A stretch of 64,000 nucleotides of DNA from Amblyomma americanum (lineage: Eukaryota > Arthropoda > Arachnida > Ixodida > Ixodidae), in the NCBI RefSeq assembly GCF_052857255.1, contig NC_135500.1:158253689-158317688 (forward strand), given 5' to 3'. Numbering within the stretch: position 1 is the stretch's first letter; each line of letters begins with the position of its first letter. The notes under the pieces are model-generated. The model ran no database searches. It was not told where the DNA came from and saw only the letters and a program-made list of their open reading frames with translations. Both the position numbers and the translations under genes were made by a program. Below are positions 21,936 through 34,408 of the stretch, piece after piece.

Positions 21936-24707
21936 ACTATACCCAAATTGCTCGAAGAGGCTCATACATTACACGCCAACAATAAACTTGACGTCTCTGG
22001 GCGACATCAAGTCCAGCAAGAGCTGCACCACCATATGCCCGTTGTGAATGGATTTTCACGCCTGGACCTAAAATGTGGCCATCCTCCAGTATTTCGTGAC
22101 TATTTTCAGATTTTAGGCGGGCGCTTTCTCGGCATTTCTCGGTAGTTGACAAGACAATGTTTGCTTGCACTTCCACAGAAGCAAAAATAAGGAAACCAAG
22201 AATCGCGAGCTCAGCCGCTTAGTTATCATTTTGCAGCCGGCACGCAGTCAGCTCCTCTGCATGAAAGGAGGTGGCGAAGCCATGGCAGCCAGCCAGCCGC
22301 AAAAAGAAGGGCAGTGCTATAAGCTTGGCCGCTCTTGAAAAACACAACCCATTTTGAACCTGGCGCTATCAATAAATAATGTGACGTGCGCAGCCCCGGA
22401 GCGGTCCGGAGAACGCAGTTCGTGTGTTCGACGCACGATCTGCGTAGAAAGCCACATTATGTTCGACGCCACTTCCACGCCATAAGTATGTAGAACAGCG
22501 TGGAGCACCATATTATTTGCTCTTTTTGGATCCTGTTGTATAATTCCTATTATTATAATAGAGATGAACCTATGTTTTCTTTATTTGTTATAGTTTAAAC
22601 ATTGGTAACATGTATCTACGGTCACTGTGTTTGTTCTCTTAACAGAAGCAATGAGGAGCTTGTATTACATCTCTCATGTTGTTTTGCGCACAAAGAAAAA
22701 AGAAAACGCGCAATTGTATTTTCGTTTCTCTTTCCTGTGTGATGAAACTATAATAATGTATATCTGTGATGTTGGCTTTGTGTAAAGGATTTAATATATT
22801 TTTAACGTCGGCTACCATGCAATGGTTTCCTGGGCCTTTGTCATTTTATCCCAGGGTCACCATTCAATTTTTTCTGTGGTAAATAAAAATCATTGCTTAA
22901 CTGATTCATTCACTGAAGTTACAGGCCCCGTTGATCACGATGAGGCGGGAGACAGGAAAGCATTGAAACGTAAACCCCAGGTTCTCCCTGCCATTTGCCC
23001 GGGGTTTGGTCCATTTAACAGCGTCTATTTTGTGGTGAAAAATAGCGCGCCTACTCATCGAAAGGTTAGAGCCGTATTATGAGATTCAGTTTATGCCTAA
23101 TGGAATTGAACACCACTCAAATAATGGTAATATTTTCTGGCCTAGAAGAAACAGCTCACCCTAGGAAAACTCCCGTTAACAGCGAGTTATTTGTATTTAG
23201 GAGCGTGTATAAAGCTACTTCGTTTCGTTGCTTGCTTCCAGCGTTGCAAGTTCTTGCAGCCCGAGTGGAGACGTTTTTTGCGTTCCCATCGAAAAGAGCC
23301 ATTGTAGCACGTAGAGCCGCCTGATTCACACAGCGGCAGTAGCCGCCAATAGCGCACATTTGTTAGTACATCCTGCGTTGCTTAAGAGAAAAAACTGCAG
23401 GTTCTAGGTCTATTATTAGCTGTAGCGTAACAGAAGCGAAGAAACTACGAGAAAGGAACGGTCAGACGGGAGAAATGAGGGGCTCTTTCTGAAAATGGCC
23501 TGACATACGGAGCCATGAGAGCAGGGTAATTACTAAGGGAAACGAAAGACTAGCCCTATATAGATTCACAGAAAGGAAGGGGAAGTTACATCCGGCTCTT
23601 CTCTTCAACGAATGGTGCTTCGTCGGGTGTCCTAATAGCCTCCGTGTTTTTTATGTGCAGTGACCCGAGAGGTGGCGGCAACGACCCGATGTTCCCACTC
23701 CACTATGGGATGCCGTGGGAGATAGGATGGACCAAAGCGGTTGTTTTTCTTTCCTTTTCTACTTCAAACCAATGTTCTGGGGTGCCTGCCGTTAATTTCT
23801 GTTGTCCCTAGCACTACACACTATACTCACTGATGCAGCTTGACTACATTCACACGCCGACGGACCACACTGGTTTATTCATGGCTTTTTTTGCGAACCA
23901 CGTCTGTTGGTTCATCACAGTTGAGACGAAGAGGAAACGCCCTTAAGCTTTCCTTCGTACGAGGAGTGCACAAATTGTGAGGGCGCTTAGGGACACTTAC
24001 GCGCAGTCAAAGAGAAAGCGTTTTTGTGTCATTGTGAGCGCTCGGCCTCGACGCAGGTTGAGCACTTGGAAATGAAGAAACGCCACCGAGCTCTGATTCC
24101 ACAAAACCTGTACCCACAAACGTCCAAGTGAAATACTCAAGCACTCAATTGGCAAATCGCTCGTGAGCTGGCCTCCAATACGACTATGAAACCTAAGCTA
24201 TATGAAACGAAAAATCGTGTCACACCGCCTGCAATGATGTACGATCGTACGGTGCGTAGTAATTTTAATAACAATATTTTTTTTTCAGGATGCAAAATGA
24301 AGCAGTAACTGTCTCACACATTGTTGGACACCGCAATCGAGTCTTATAAGAAGAGTTAAAGAGTCTGGGCGGGCGTACAATTGAATGAGCATATGTCGTC
24401 GGTTGGAATCCCGGTCGCAAGTTAGTCTCCAACTTGACTTGCGCATGTTGCACATGTAAGCAAAGACAGCACGCATGACACCACCCGGAACGCCAAACGA
24501 CAAACGGTTGCTCACAATTTTGGTAATAATGCAGTCGGTAAAACTCGCGCGACGCAGAGGTAAGCCAGTGGCGCTATACAAGACAAACAGAATACATATG
24601 ATTATCTGAAATTGCACCGTTCGGCCTGCTGTGTGCGTCCTAAGGCCGCTTGATGACGTCACCCCCATTTTTCTTTCTATGGCTGGGATTTGTTGTACCA
24701 ACTGCGA
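21936..24707. other. Unassigned DNA
   Basis: Frames up to 86 residues, none recognised. Around 24365-24440 there is a weak tRNA-like stretch ('gttggaatcccggtcgcaag') that might be another SINE head. The long minus-strand frame ending at 24285 owes its length to the adjacent CA tract. Confidence 0.35.
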
Positions 24708-25350
<643 letters not shown>

Positions 25351-27280
25351 CCTAGCAAAGTAACATGCACACGCCGCCGGCTTTTTTCTTGATGAGGTTA
25401 AAAATGCTTTCGCCTTAAAAATGAAATCGCGGTGACATGAAAGAAGCTATCTTCTATTCTTGTGTGTAAATTTACGTAGCCATCAGATGCACGACGAATG
25501 TTTCGGCCCGTGCTAGTCAGTGGCGACAAGAACGTTTTCATGTGTTAGCTACTTCAGTAGGAGCTCAGTTTGGCTTCGAGAATAAAGCAAAAGAAAATAA
25601 TAATGAATGTGCCCATTGTTGCTTTTGTGTTAATTTTATTATTCTTTTAGCCGCTTCCTCCATTCTATAATAAAAGGTTGAATGAAAATTGGAGACTTCA
25701 GTCATTTTTAGATAAACCATATGACACCCCTTCCGACGTGTGCCCGTGATACATATTTGGGCTACCTTAGCCCTCCACGGAAGAGCTGAGTGGGGAGTTC
25801 TGTAACTGGAGTTATTCGCAGAGTCCTGTAAGAACATTAAAACTATCTACGCCTTGTTTCTGGCTGACGACTGGGTCAGCTTTTTAACAATTTTTTAAAG
25901 AAATTTTTAGAAATAATGACGACAGCCCAGAAAAACCACGAAGTGCTCGGACAGCATGTAAATATTTGTAAATCGTTCGCAATTCAAGTTCTTGGCAGGC
26001 GAGCGCTCGCTGTGTTGTACTGCCCGTTCTTTGTCCCTTTTTTTGCGCTGCGATCAGTATTTCTAAGCATATGCCAACATGCCAATTCGCAGAAGTAATC
26101 TAGAAATTTCTACCGTGTGTTCCTGATAAAAGATCATAAATGAATTGTACACTGCTGTAGTTCAACTAAGTCCTGTCACCAATAACAAGTTGGTTTAAGC
26201 GGCTAAAATTAGAAAATTTTTTTAATCATTTATTCACAATTTTTGTACAAGTTACAGCAAAATTATCCAAATTAAAACACTATTTCTGACACACAGTAAA
26301 TACACATACCCAACAATTTCCGGGGAGACAAAATATTTTGCGTATATATAGAGGTTTATTTTAAAAGCCTGTTTCCCAAAGGCGCTATGATTGAGTGTAT
26401 TCTTACACCTTGCGTTACCGGTGCCGCTAGTGATGTAAAGAAAGTTCTGGAGACTGCGTTTGCCATCTATCATGGGCGTTGGTTTTGATGGTATATTTCA
26501 AGGCGAAAAAAGACGCAGCGGCGACTTCATTTCACGCTACGGTGAGCAGCTTCTGAACAGATAGCGCGGCGCAGAACCGCTGAAAGCAAAGCGATTTTTG
26601 TGATATAAATAGCTGAGCTTCCGCGAGCTGGAGGCTGAATCAAGGCAAGTCGCCACCAATCGCACGGAAGGCTGGGAAGACAAATGTTGCTTCGGAGGCA
26701 AACATGCTCTCGTTGCAGAGTGGAATGGTAGAGTCATCCCACACCACCTAATGGTCCCTCCGGGATTGAAAGAGAACTCCGGAAACGAAACCTAGCTTTG
26801 AGTAGAGGACATTATTCACGTGCACTTTAGCCCCCGCCAGGCGTAACAGCATGCAACGGGAATCTGTGTGAGGCTAGAATCCCAACTAAGAATGTTCCGA
26901 GCTAATTTGTGCACTAACTATGCTAGGTAAACTCCTCATTGTGACAAAAAGAGCACGTTCACATTTCAACTAGTAGCACTTTTCTGTGGACAGCGCTATC
27001 CTGGCATCGATCAATCAATGCATATCCTATCGGATGAGTGTTTTTTTTTGTTTTAAATGCTACTTCTTGAATGATTCTAGTTAAAGGCGCGACTCATTGT
27101 CTTGGGACAAATCCATGTTCTGATTTTTTCGTACACTGCACCATTAGATTGCTTCTCCTTAATCTATTGTTACATATCAGGAATATCGTTCATTATTGTA
27201 GTGAAGCTCACCATTGCCTGGGATAGATTACTACGTAGCCGCAGCCGCAGCTGCAGTCAAAGATTGAGTAATTTTAGTCT
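25351..27280. other. Unassigned DNA
   Basis: Frames of 60-92 residues without motifs. No repeat family recognised. Confidence 0.4.
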
Positions 27281-27515
27281 CCGTGACGGCCAAGTGGTTA
27301 CGGTGCTCGGCTGCTCACCCGAAGAACGCGGGTTCAACCCTGGCCGCGACGGACGCATTTCGAGGGAGACGAAATGCTAGAAGCCCGTGCACTACGCGAT
27401 GTCAGTGCACATTGAAGTATCTAGAGTGGTAGAAAATATTTACAAACCATTACTAAAGCATCCCTCATGGCCTGAGTCACTTTGGGACGTGAAAACTCTA
27501 CAAACCTCCGCAAGT
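27281..27515 (+). repeat. Ruka SINE, diverged copy
   Basis: Head 'gacggccaagtggttacggt' and 'gcgggttcaaccctggccgc'; body 'gatgtcagtgcacattgaag'; end 'tcactttgggacgtgaaaac'. Many CpG sites have changed, as expected of an old methylated or decayed copy. Confidence 0.88.
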
Positions 27516-28512
27516 CAAAGCAAACACGATTGCATAAACCTAGTATACAGCTCACTTTCATAGCTGGCGCATGAAATGTTTCAGTAGCTCATGATAGCTA
27601 GAAAAGTAAGGCAGCCGGTCTTGTTTAAGCGAATTTCGCGTTTTAAGGGTCTTTCACTGTTTGTATTTACCGAAATATACCTTTCTACAAGAAGTAGTAC
27701 GATGCACATATGCTGAATAAATTACATATTAAACTGGGACTTAGAACAAATATGCAGATTTAACGTTAGCGTTCACTTAGACGCCCCAATAAACTGTTGT
27801 AAAAATTAATAGCTTGGAAAGGCCTTTGATATCACTCGAAAAGTCTGTGTTGGTGACAGGCGCAATATTTTATCTTGGATGAGAAATGTAAGTATATGTC
27901 TGTAAACAAAAGCGCCGTGTGGAACAGGAGTTCGCTGTGTTTGCCTGTTGCGCTAGGAAAAATAACATGATTTACGTACTTAAGCTAAATGCAGCACAAG
28001 TAAATTTACCTGTAATAATCAGATGCCATTTCAGTGTTCAAGAAAATATGTCGACTTTTTAAAGACACTGAAGTTGTTGTACCCGCCAAGCTCTACTGAA
28101 TGAATACAGCTAGTATTAACTTGTGAATTTTCGTTTACGATATGGAAGCATGAAACATTTATAGACTTTAGCAAATTTTTCATACGGCAATACATTATCG
28201 CCCTCATGGCTTGTGTGGGCAGTTTTAATTTCTGATGCTCTAATCAACATTCATTAACGTAGGGGAGAACCTGGCGGAGTTGGCGTAGTTGACTTCGTCG
28301 CTGCTGCGTGCGGAAAAGCCGGATTGATTGAGGGCGTCGTCACGTCAAACGCGGAGCTCAGGAAAGAAAAGTGATCACATGTTTACAGTACAATGTAACA
28401 GATAAAAGCATATAAATCCGCTGAACAAAAAAATGGAGTAATAAGTTGGCTATCTAGCCCCTCAGCCTTGGGTTGCGCATCAGACGCGCTACCTCCACAC
28501 TCTAAACAGAAA
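27516..28512. other. Unassigned DNA
   Basis: AT-rich with no frame of note and no repeat recognised. Confidence 0.45.
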
Positions 28513-28602
28513 GGAGTAAAGAGGGGAGTAAGCTGTTCTCTTGTGCACACCCTTTTATAAAAGGGAGTGCTCTAGAGGACAGCTTACTACCTTTGTACTA
28601 CC
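28513..28602. repeat. Near-perfect 90-bp palindrome, MITE-like hairpin
   Basis: The sequence folds back on a centre at about 28557 ('ccttttataaaagg'). The left arm contains 'gtaagctgttctcttgtgca' and the reverse complement of the right arm contains 'gtaagctgtcctctagagca', so most positions pair. Pairing extends, with mismatches, to 'ggagtaaag' on the left and 'ctttgtactacc' on the right. No coding capacity. Likely a foldback MITE or its remnant. Confidence 0.85.
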
Positions 28603-29350
28603 GTATAGACGTATTCGTGTTTAAAAGGTAAACCACGTAAGCACGTACGTACAACTTGGTTTAAACATTTACGCATACGTATGCCATGTGGTCGTTAATT
28701 TAATATGAGGAAAGTGCAGCGTCTGCGTGGGCAATAGACGCCGAGGGGCATTTTAACTTTAATGATTTATATCCTTAACAGAACTGATAAATTAAGCGCC
28801 CCACGTAATTTTTTTTTCTGTTTAGGCAGAATCCTCGCCGATTGTACTGGGGCATACAATTAATAAAAAACGAAAAAAAGAACAACCAGAAAAAAACTTT
28901 TCCCACCTCCCTCTCGTTATGAACAACATCCCAAACAGTGAGAGGCCAAGGTTAACATTCGTTTTTGTGATGACTGTTTTTGCTCACTGGTTATCGTCAA
29001 ACTTAAATAATGAACCCTTCTTTACTGCAAATCGCAGTTCTTTTTGTTGCTCTTTAAAAACAATAATTTATTTGCCCTTTCTTTCCGAAACGGGTAGAGG
29101 TAGTGCCAGTACTTCAATATCAAGAAAGTATCTACTAATCATCACTGCACAGGAGGAGGCTCGAAAGAAGTGCAGTCTTGCCAGAGCGGCAGAGAGGGAC
29201 ACATTTCGTTGTTTAATTTTCGAGGAAGGGAGAAAAAAATGCAGCGGGCTCTTAAGATCCTTCTTAAGGGCATGACGCAATAGCGCTGAAGTGGTTAGTA
29301 TCCATATATGCGGAGTTTGCTACTCTCAACATTAAATTCATAGATCCCTG
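28603..29350. other. Unassigned DNA
   Basis: A 118-residue plus frame (28919-29275) overlaps a minus frame and has no motif. Nothing else recognised. Confidence 0.4.
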
Positions 29351-29560
29351 GGAGTCATCATACCACTTCTTGCGCAGTGGTGCAGCGGTTAAGCGATGCG
29401 CCACTTCCCTGCGATGGTATAACGCTGCAACCGCTTGGAATTGGGTGGCCAAGGTGGCGCTTTCCGAGAAACCTTGCATGATCAATCCTTACTTTAACTG
29501 ACGCCTACCACAGTGGTAAGTTTGCTTACATTCCGGTGGCCAGGTTGTTCACGTGACTAC
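29351..29560 (+). repeat. SINE-3 copy (tRNA-like head, GGCAGTTTGC tail block)
   Basis: Begins 'tcatcataccacttct', then an A-box-like 'agtggtgcagcggttaagcg', and ends with 'ctaccacagtggtaagtttg' and 'ggtggccaggttg'. The same head and tail order is found at 38412-38720 (+) and 43525-43711 (-), with a tail piece at 51580. The middle differs between copies. I do not know a published name. Confidence 0.7.
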
Positions 29561-30777
29561 ACCAGGTCCCGTGAACTAGGTGGCGCCGTCAGGCTGCTTC
29601 TCTTCGGGGATTTTTCGACCACAAAGACGATGACGGGAACAAGCACGATGTGCTGGATATTCTGCCATGACGGGCGCCTTAACGCTATTAAGATAAAAGA
29701 ACCCGTCATTTTGCTACTGTACAGCACAAGGAGGGCTTCTCTGTTTATTCTTATGCACTCCTGTTCGACAACGAGCCAAAATAACAGCATCCACACAGGA
29801 GATCGCGGCTCCGAACGTAACCTAACACAATTGGCTTATTTGAAAATACAAACTATGCGGAATAGATTAGGGCAGTCCCTCCCTCAAGGCACAAAAAGCA
29901 TTCTAGTTTATCAGGGAAGGAGGCTGAGGCTAAATTTGCTTTCTATATCCTCGCGAACACTGCTTTCCTTTTTGCGACGTACTGCTTTATGAACGCCATC
30001 CTATTCGCAGGAAACGCACTGCACAGCTCTTAATGTAAATAAAATCAGAAAGGTTTTTTTTCGTGCAAAAGCTAAGCCGGTACAGCGCAGCAACGCGCAG
30101 TGGTATTCTCATTATTTAATTCCAACCACCTGTAAAGGAACACCAAAATGTCATTGAACAATTTAAGAGCGGAATTCTGTTCTGCGAGAAGGACACGTTG
30201 GGAGGTTCGCTGCGTTTAATGTTCGCTTTTCATAGAAAAGTGACCTTTGGAGTTGCGAAACGGTAATAGGTACATAAAAACCAGGGGTCGCGCAACCTTC
30301 AGCGGGCAGAGATATCACGCTGTTCATTGAAAAAAAAACCACATTAATCCCGTATTTCAGTGCAGATGCAAAGTTTCATTACTACTCCGTCTGTAGATTA
30401 AGGGGTGGATTGTAATGTTGTATGTTCAAAAAGGCATGGTGAAGAAGTGTTTACTCTCCTAGCTGCACCACGAAACAAAGCTACCTGTTTTAGATTGTAT
30501 AAATATACAAATCGAACTATTCAATGCCTACTCGGCAAGGACACACCGTCAAAAACAACAACAAATTATTAAGGTCTACGATGAATGTGCCCTGTCACCT
30601 TGCCGCGCTGAAATAAGGTCTTCAGATCCCGAGACTCTCTGGCTTATGAGCTTAAGGTCACACTTGGTATTTTTAGGAAGTTATGAAGAACGATAAAGGG
30701 AAGCTGGTGAAATTGTAGCAAATTATTCTTCTTAATAAAAATTGATTATCTGGCTCTCTGGCTGCGTTTACGTTTTT
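29561..30777. other. Unassigned DNA
   Basis: The 159-residue plus frame 29513-29992 begins inside the SINE and has no motif, so it is treated as chance. Nothing else recognised. Confidence 0.4.
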
Positions 30778-30957
30778 CATTACGGAGTAATTACTCATTG
30801 GCATCTACCGAAGCGCAGTCATGCGGCTACAAAAGAAAGCTATACAGCATTCTCAGAAACTTTGTAGCTAAGGAAAAATTTGCCCTGGTCCGGGGTTCAA
30901 ACCGGGACCACCGCTTCACCAGAGTAGTCGCTCTACAATCGAACTAACCGGGACTGC
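30778..30957 (-). repeat. SINE-2 copy, near full length
   Basis: On the minus strand the head reads 'tcccggttagttcgattgta', 'gagcgactactctggtgaag' and B-box 'ccggtttgaaccccgg'. The body has 'tgctgtatagctttcttttg', 'tagccgcatgactgcgctt' and 'cggtagatgccaatgag'. Head and body recur at 49235-49365 and the body at 40211-40267. The head is not the Ruka head. Confidence 0.8.
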
Positions 30958-32906
30958 AAGCTTATGGTAGGGAGAGACTGAATTGATCACTAACTCGAAG
31001 CTAGAACAGTGTTCGTCAAATATTTAAGGTAATACTTCAATGTGCAGTAGATTTGGTAAATACCACGCTTGGAGCAAAGTGAACACTTGACGCTTTAAAC
31101 AATATATTCCTAACTGATCTAACCGACGCACTTAGGTTGGGAAGCTGGAGAATGATCGGATGGAAGTCCGTTTTATAGTGTTTTAAGAACGTTTTCTTTC
31201 TGTCGAAGTGCATCTATATAGACACGTGCAGTCTCCTGTTCCAACCAAGAAGCTTAGTTTCTTGGCTTGCACTTATAGTGAATACTAAAAATATTTCCAC
31301 TGAGAACTCGTAAAAGCAACAGATATTATCGTTTCTTTTTGCTTGTTTAAAGGCTATCTTGTTGCACATCATGGCCTCTGAGTAAGAAATGACAACGTTA
31401 TCTCGGAAACCTTTGACAACAGAATACATTTCTAAGGCGGTTACGGTGACATGCACTATATATATCTAAGAAAGCCAGACCACACTACAAATTGCAGCAC
31501 TGATCGCCGTACAGTGGTGAGTCAGGCACTGACTTGATCATACAGAGTGGCATTCTCTGTAGGGGGTTATGCTTGAGCGGGGCACTCAAGGCATGCCCTT
31601 CACCACAAATAATAAGCCACGCGAAACTTTTTTATGCACAGTGCACTACTAGCAATAAGTTATTTCCCAGATTTCCTTACGTCTAATCTTACATATCATT
31701 TCATTTAGATCGAAATTTGGTGCTTCGGAACATGCTTTGCTTTTTTTGGCTAAGGAAAAGCTGATATATCGCCACTATATCTTTGACATTCTTTTCCCAC
31801 CATGGCTGTCTAGAATAGATATATATGTAAGAAGGCGCTAGAAGGTATATTAACTGAAAAATCATGTAACCAATGGCCTTGCCTGTGAGACCGGCAATGT
31901 GGTTTCAGATTTTACGGAAGCAGTTAAGTTTCACTGCATACTGAGCGTGAAAATATTCTTTATTTCGAACCTCTATGCAAAATCCTCCCTATTGTGAAAC
32001 CGTATTAAGAAAATCGTGTTTAGTAATAAAATCGCGTCATGCACTACAGCAAGAACAGCCTTGCAATTTAACGATGGTTCTTCAGACGCATTCGCATTCC
32101 AATACGATTCTTTCCACTACCCAGGTCAAAAATCCGCGCTTTAAAGGCAGCGGCTTGGAACTCGGATATAGACGGGGTTTGGTTTCTCTTTTGGTCTTTA
32201 AGCCTCTCAAAGCACGTGCCTGAGCCTTTCGTCTTATCTAGTCCTGGAGCTCCCTACTCAGAAAGCCTCTCTTATTTCCGCACCGTTCTAGTGTGCCCTT
32301 GTCGAGCAGATGCTTAGGCATTCCGCTACGCTAACATTATGGATGGGACCTCCGGCACACGCTACTGCAGTCCGAGCATTTGCGGTATGTGACAAGCAGT
32401 GCGGCTTGCTACTACCGCCCGCATATGAGAGCTACCGAAGGAAAGGAAAGGGGCTCGTGCCTGACAGCGAAGATGAGAGCTGCTGTGAAGGAACCGTAAT
32501 TATCGCATCAATCATGAAGGATCAGGGGGGCTTTGAGGGAAAACAAGCAACAACAACGGCTCTATAAACTTGGTCTATATAAAAAAAGAAATAAGTGCTG
32601 GAAGTGAACGAGTGCAGTGCTGCATCAGGATATAAATATGGAAGGCTGGTCTGAAGTTCTTGTCGAGTAATACGATGTCGACGGGTGTCACGACATTTTT
32701 GTGGCAGTGTCGTCGAGGTAAGATCAAAATCATGAGGAACAAGACTATGATTGGAACGATATTCCGTACACCAAACGCGTACTTGAAATGATTGTCATTC
32801 CTGTTGTTTTTATAGCATTTGATGTTAATGAAATGGATGCCTACGTCGTAAGTGATTAATTACAGACATCAGTTAGCAAACATAAATGCTCAGGGCCACA
32901 TCACTA
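30958..32906. other. Unassigned DNA
   Basis: Frames of 80-85 residues without motifs (31214-31456 -, 31975-32223 +, 32310-32567 +). Nothing recognised. Confidence 0.4.
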
Positions 32907-32979
32907 AAAACCTTTGAACATAAAGTTTCGAGACTGATTTATATTCTTCTCTAGAAATGGTTCCCCAAGACAAATGTTG

Positions 32980-33222
32980 CCGCCGCGGTGGCTGAGTGGT
33001 TATGGCGCTCGGCTGCCGGCCCGAAAGACGCGGATTCGACCCTGGCTGCGGCGGTCGAATTTCGATGGAGGCGAAATTCTAGAGGCCCGTGTGCTGTGCG
33101 ATGTCAATGCACGTTAAAGAACCCCAGGTGGTCGAAATTTCCGGAGAGCCCTTCACTACGGCTTCTCTCATAGCCTCAGTCGCTTTGGAACGTTAAACCC
33201 CTATAAACCAAACCAAACCAAA
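32980..33222 (+). repeat. Ruka SINE inserted in the mariner, with 10-bp target duplication
   Basis: A full-length copy from 'ccgccgcggtggctgagtgg' to 'ccctataaaccaaaccaaac'. It is flanked by the direct repeat 'acaaatgttg' at 32970-32979 and 33223-33232, the mark of LINE-type target-primed insertion. It sits in the 5' untranslated part of the mariner, so it arrived after the mariner. Perfect duplications suggest a fairly recent insertion. Confidence 0.96.
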
Positions 33223-33374
33223 ACAAATGTTGGTGCTTATGTGTGACGCCATCTTTTCGGGCAAACCTGAGCTATTTATGTTAATTGCTTTGGCAGCCGC
33301 AAGATGGCACAACATGCAAAAGAATACGTTGTCACCAGTCGTCTGCACATTCTACTGTGAGTGAAAGTGGCGAC

Positions 33375-34360
33375 ATGGACGTCCACCTCGAAAAGCGCGT
33401 AAACATAAAATTCTGTGTGAAGCTCGACAAGACAGCCACCAAAACGTATGGGCTCCTTCGTTACGCTTACGGAAACGAGACATCATCACGGGCGAGTTTT
33501 CGAGTGGCACAAGCGCTTTGTTTCGGGGAGGACGTCGGTGGAAGACGACACAATGCAGGGGCGCCCTTCCACCTCACGGAATGAAAACAGCGTCGCTCGG
33601 ATCAGGGAAATTGTGCAGCAAGACCACATCATCACAGTCCGCATACAATCAGATGCTCTCGACATTAGTAAGAAAACATGCCACCAAATTTTGGGTGAGA
33701 ACTTGGGGAAGTGAAAGTTGAACGCCAGACCAGAAGGACACGCGGCCATTAGTGAGCATTGATTTGCTCTCCGAGGCAGAGAAGGATGCTGCATTCGTCG
33801 ACAGCATCATTTCTGAAGACGAAATATGGTGTTTTCAATACAATCCTCAAGCAAAGAGGCAGAGCGCTGACTGGCGGTCCACAAGCTCTCCAGCGTCGTG
33901 AAAGGTGCGGCGACAGAAGACCAAAACAAAGACGATGCTGGTAGTTTTTGTCGATGCCGGATGTGTCATACGCCACGAGTTCGTCCCACAAGGACAGACG
34001 GTGAATCAGGAGTTTTATGTCTGCGTGCTCCAGCACATGCGTGATGCACTGCGACGCCGTCGCTCTGACTTAAGGGCATCTGGACAATGGAGCCTTCTCT
34101 ATGATAACGAAAGGCCGCACACTGCTCTCAGCGTGACAAAATTTCTTGCCAGGCACAACATTACTGCACTTCCCCATCCGTCATACTCGCCTGATATGGA
34201 GCGTGGAGGCCATTAAAGACGCCACGACAAATGTTCTTACAGCCCTCCCAAAAGAAGCGTTTTCCAACTGTCTCCAAGACCTCAAGGAGCGTTGGAAGCT
34301 GTATATAGACTGCAAGGGAAACTATTTCGAAGGGGTGCTGCACCAATTATTTCAAGGTTA
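33375..34360 (+). pseudogene. Mariner transposase pseudogene
   Basis: Starts 'MDVHLEKRVNIKFCVKLDKT', a helix-turn-helix typical of mariner. A frameshift near 33497 moves to 'VFEWHKRFVSGRTSVEDD' and 'GRPSTSRNE', and another follows 'HQILGENLGK' (33714). The catalytic region has the first Asp in 'SEDEIWCF', a stop at 33899-33901, and the second Asp in 'LLYDNERPHTA'. After 'SYSPD' the 'LAPxD' block with the third Asp of DD34D is missing through a deletion, and the end 'LQDLKERWKLYIDCKGNYFEG' is in another frame. It is inactive, with at least two shifts, a stop and a deletion. Confidence 0.92.
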
Positions 34361-34408
34361 AACGCATTTTTAATGAACTCAGTCTCGGCATTTTACGGAC
34401 AAAGGTTG

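Larger units (their letters stand above)
32907..34408 (+). mobile_element. Mariner-family transposon, dead, with a SINE inserted
   Basis: The left end 'aaaacctttgaacataaagt' plus 'ttcgagactga' matches the reverse complement of the right end, 'caacctttgtccgtaaaatg' plus 'ccgagactga', giving terminal inverted repeats of about 30 bp. TA lies outside each end (32905-32906 and 34409-34410), as expected for mariner. Excluding the 253 bp of SINE plus duplicated target, the element is about 1.25 kb, a normal mariner size. The transposase frame inside is broken. Confidence 0.88.

Noticed and set aside
29513..29992. 159-residue plus-strand frame
   Set aside because: Starts inside the SINE-3 copy, and the remainder matches nothing I know.
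30882..30957. Possible functional tRNA gene on the minus strand
   Set aside because: Has A/B-box-like parts, but the acceptor stem does not close and the same head with a SINE body recurs elsewhere.
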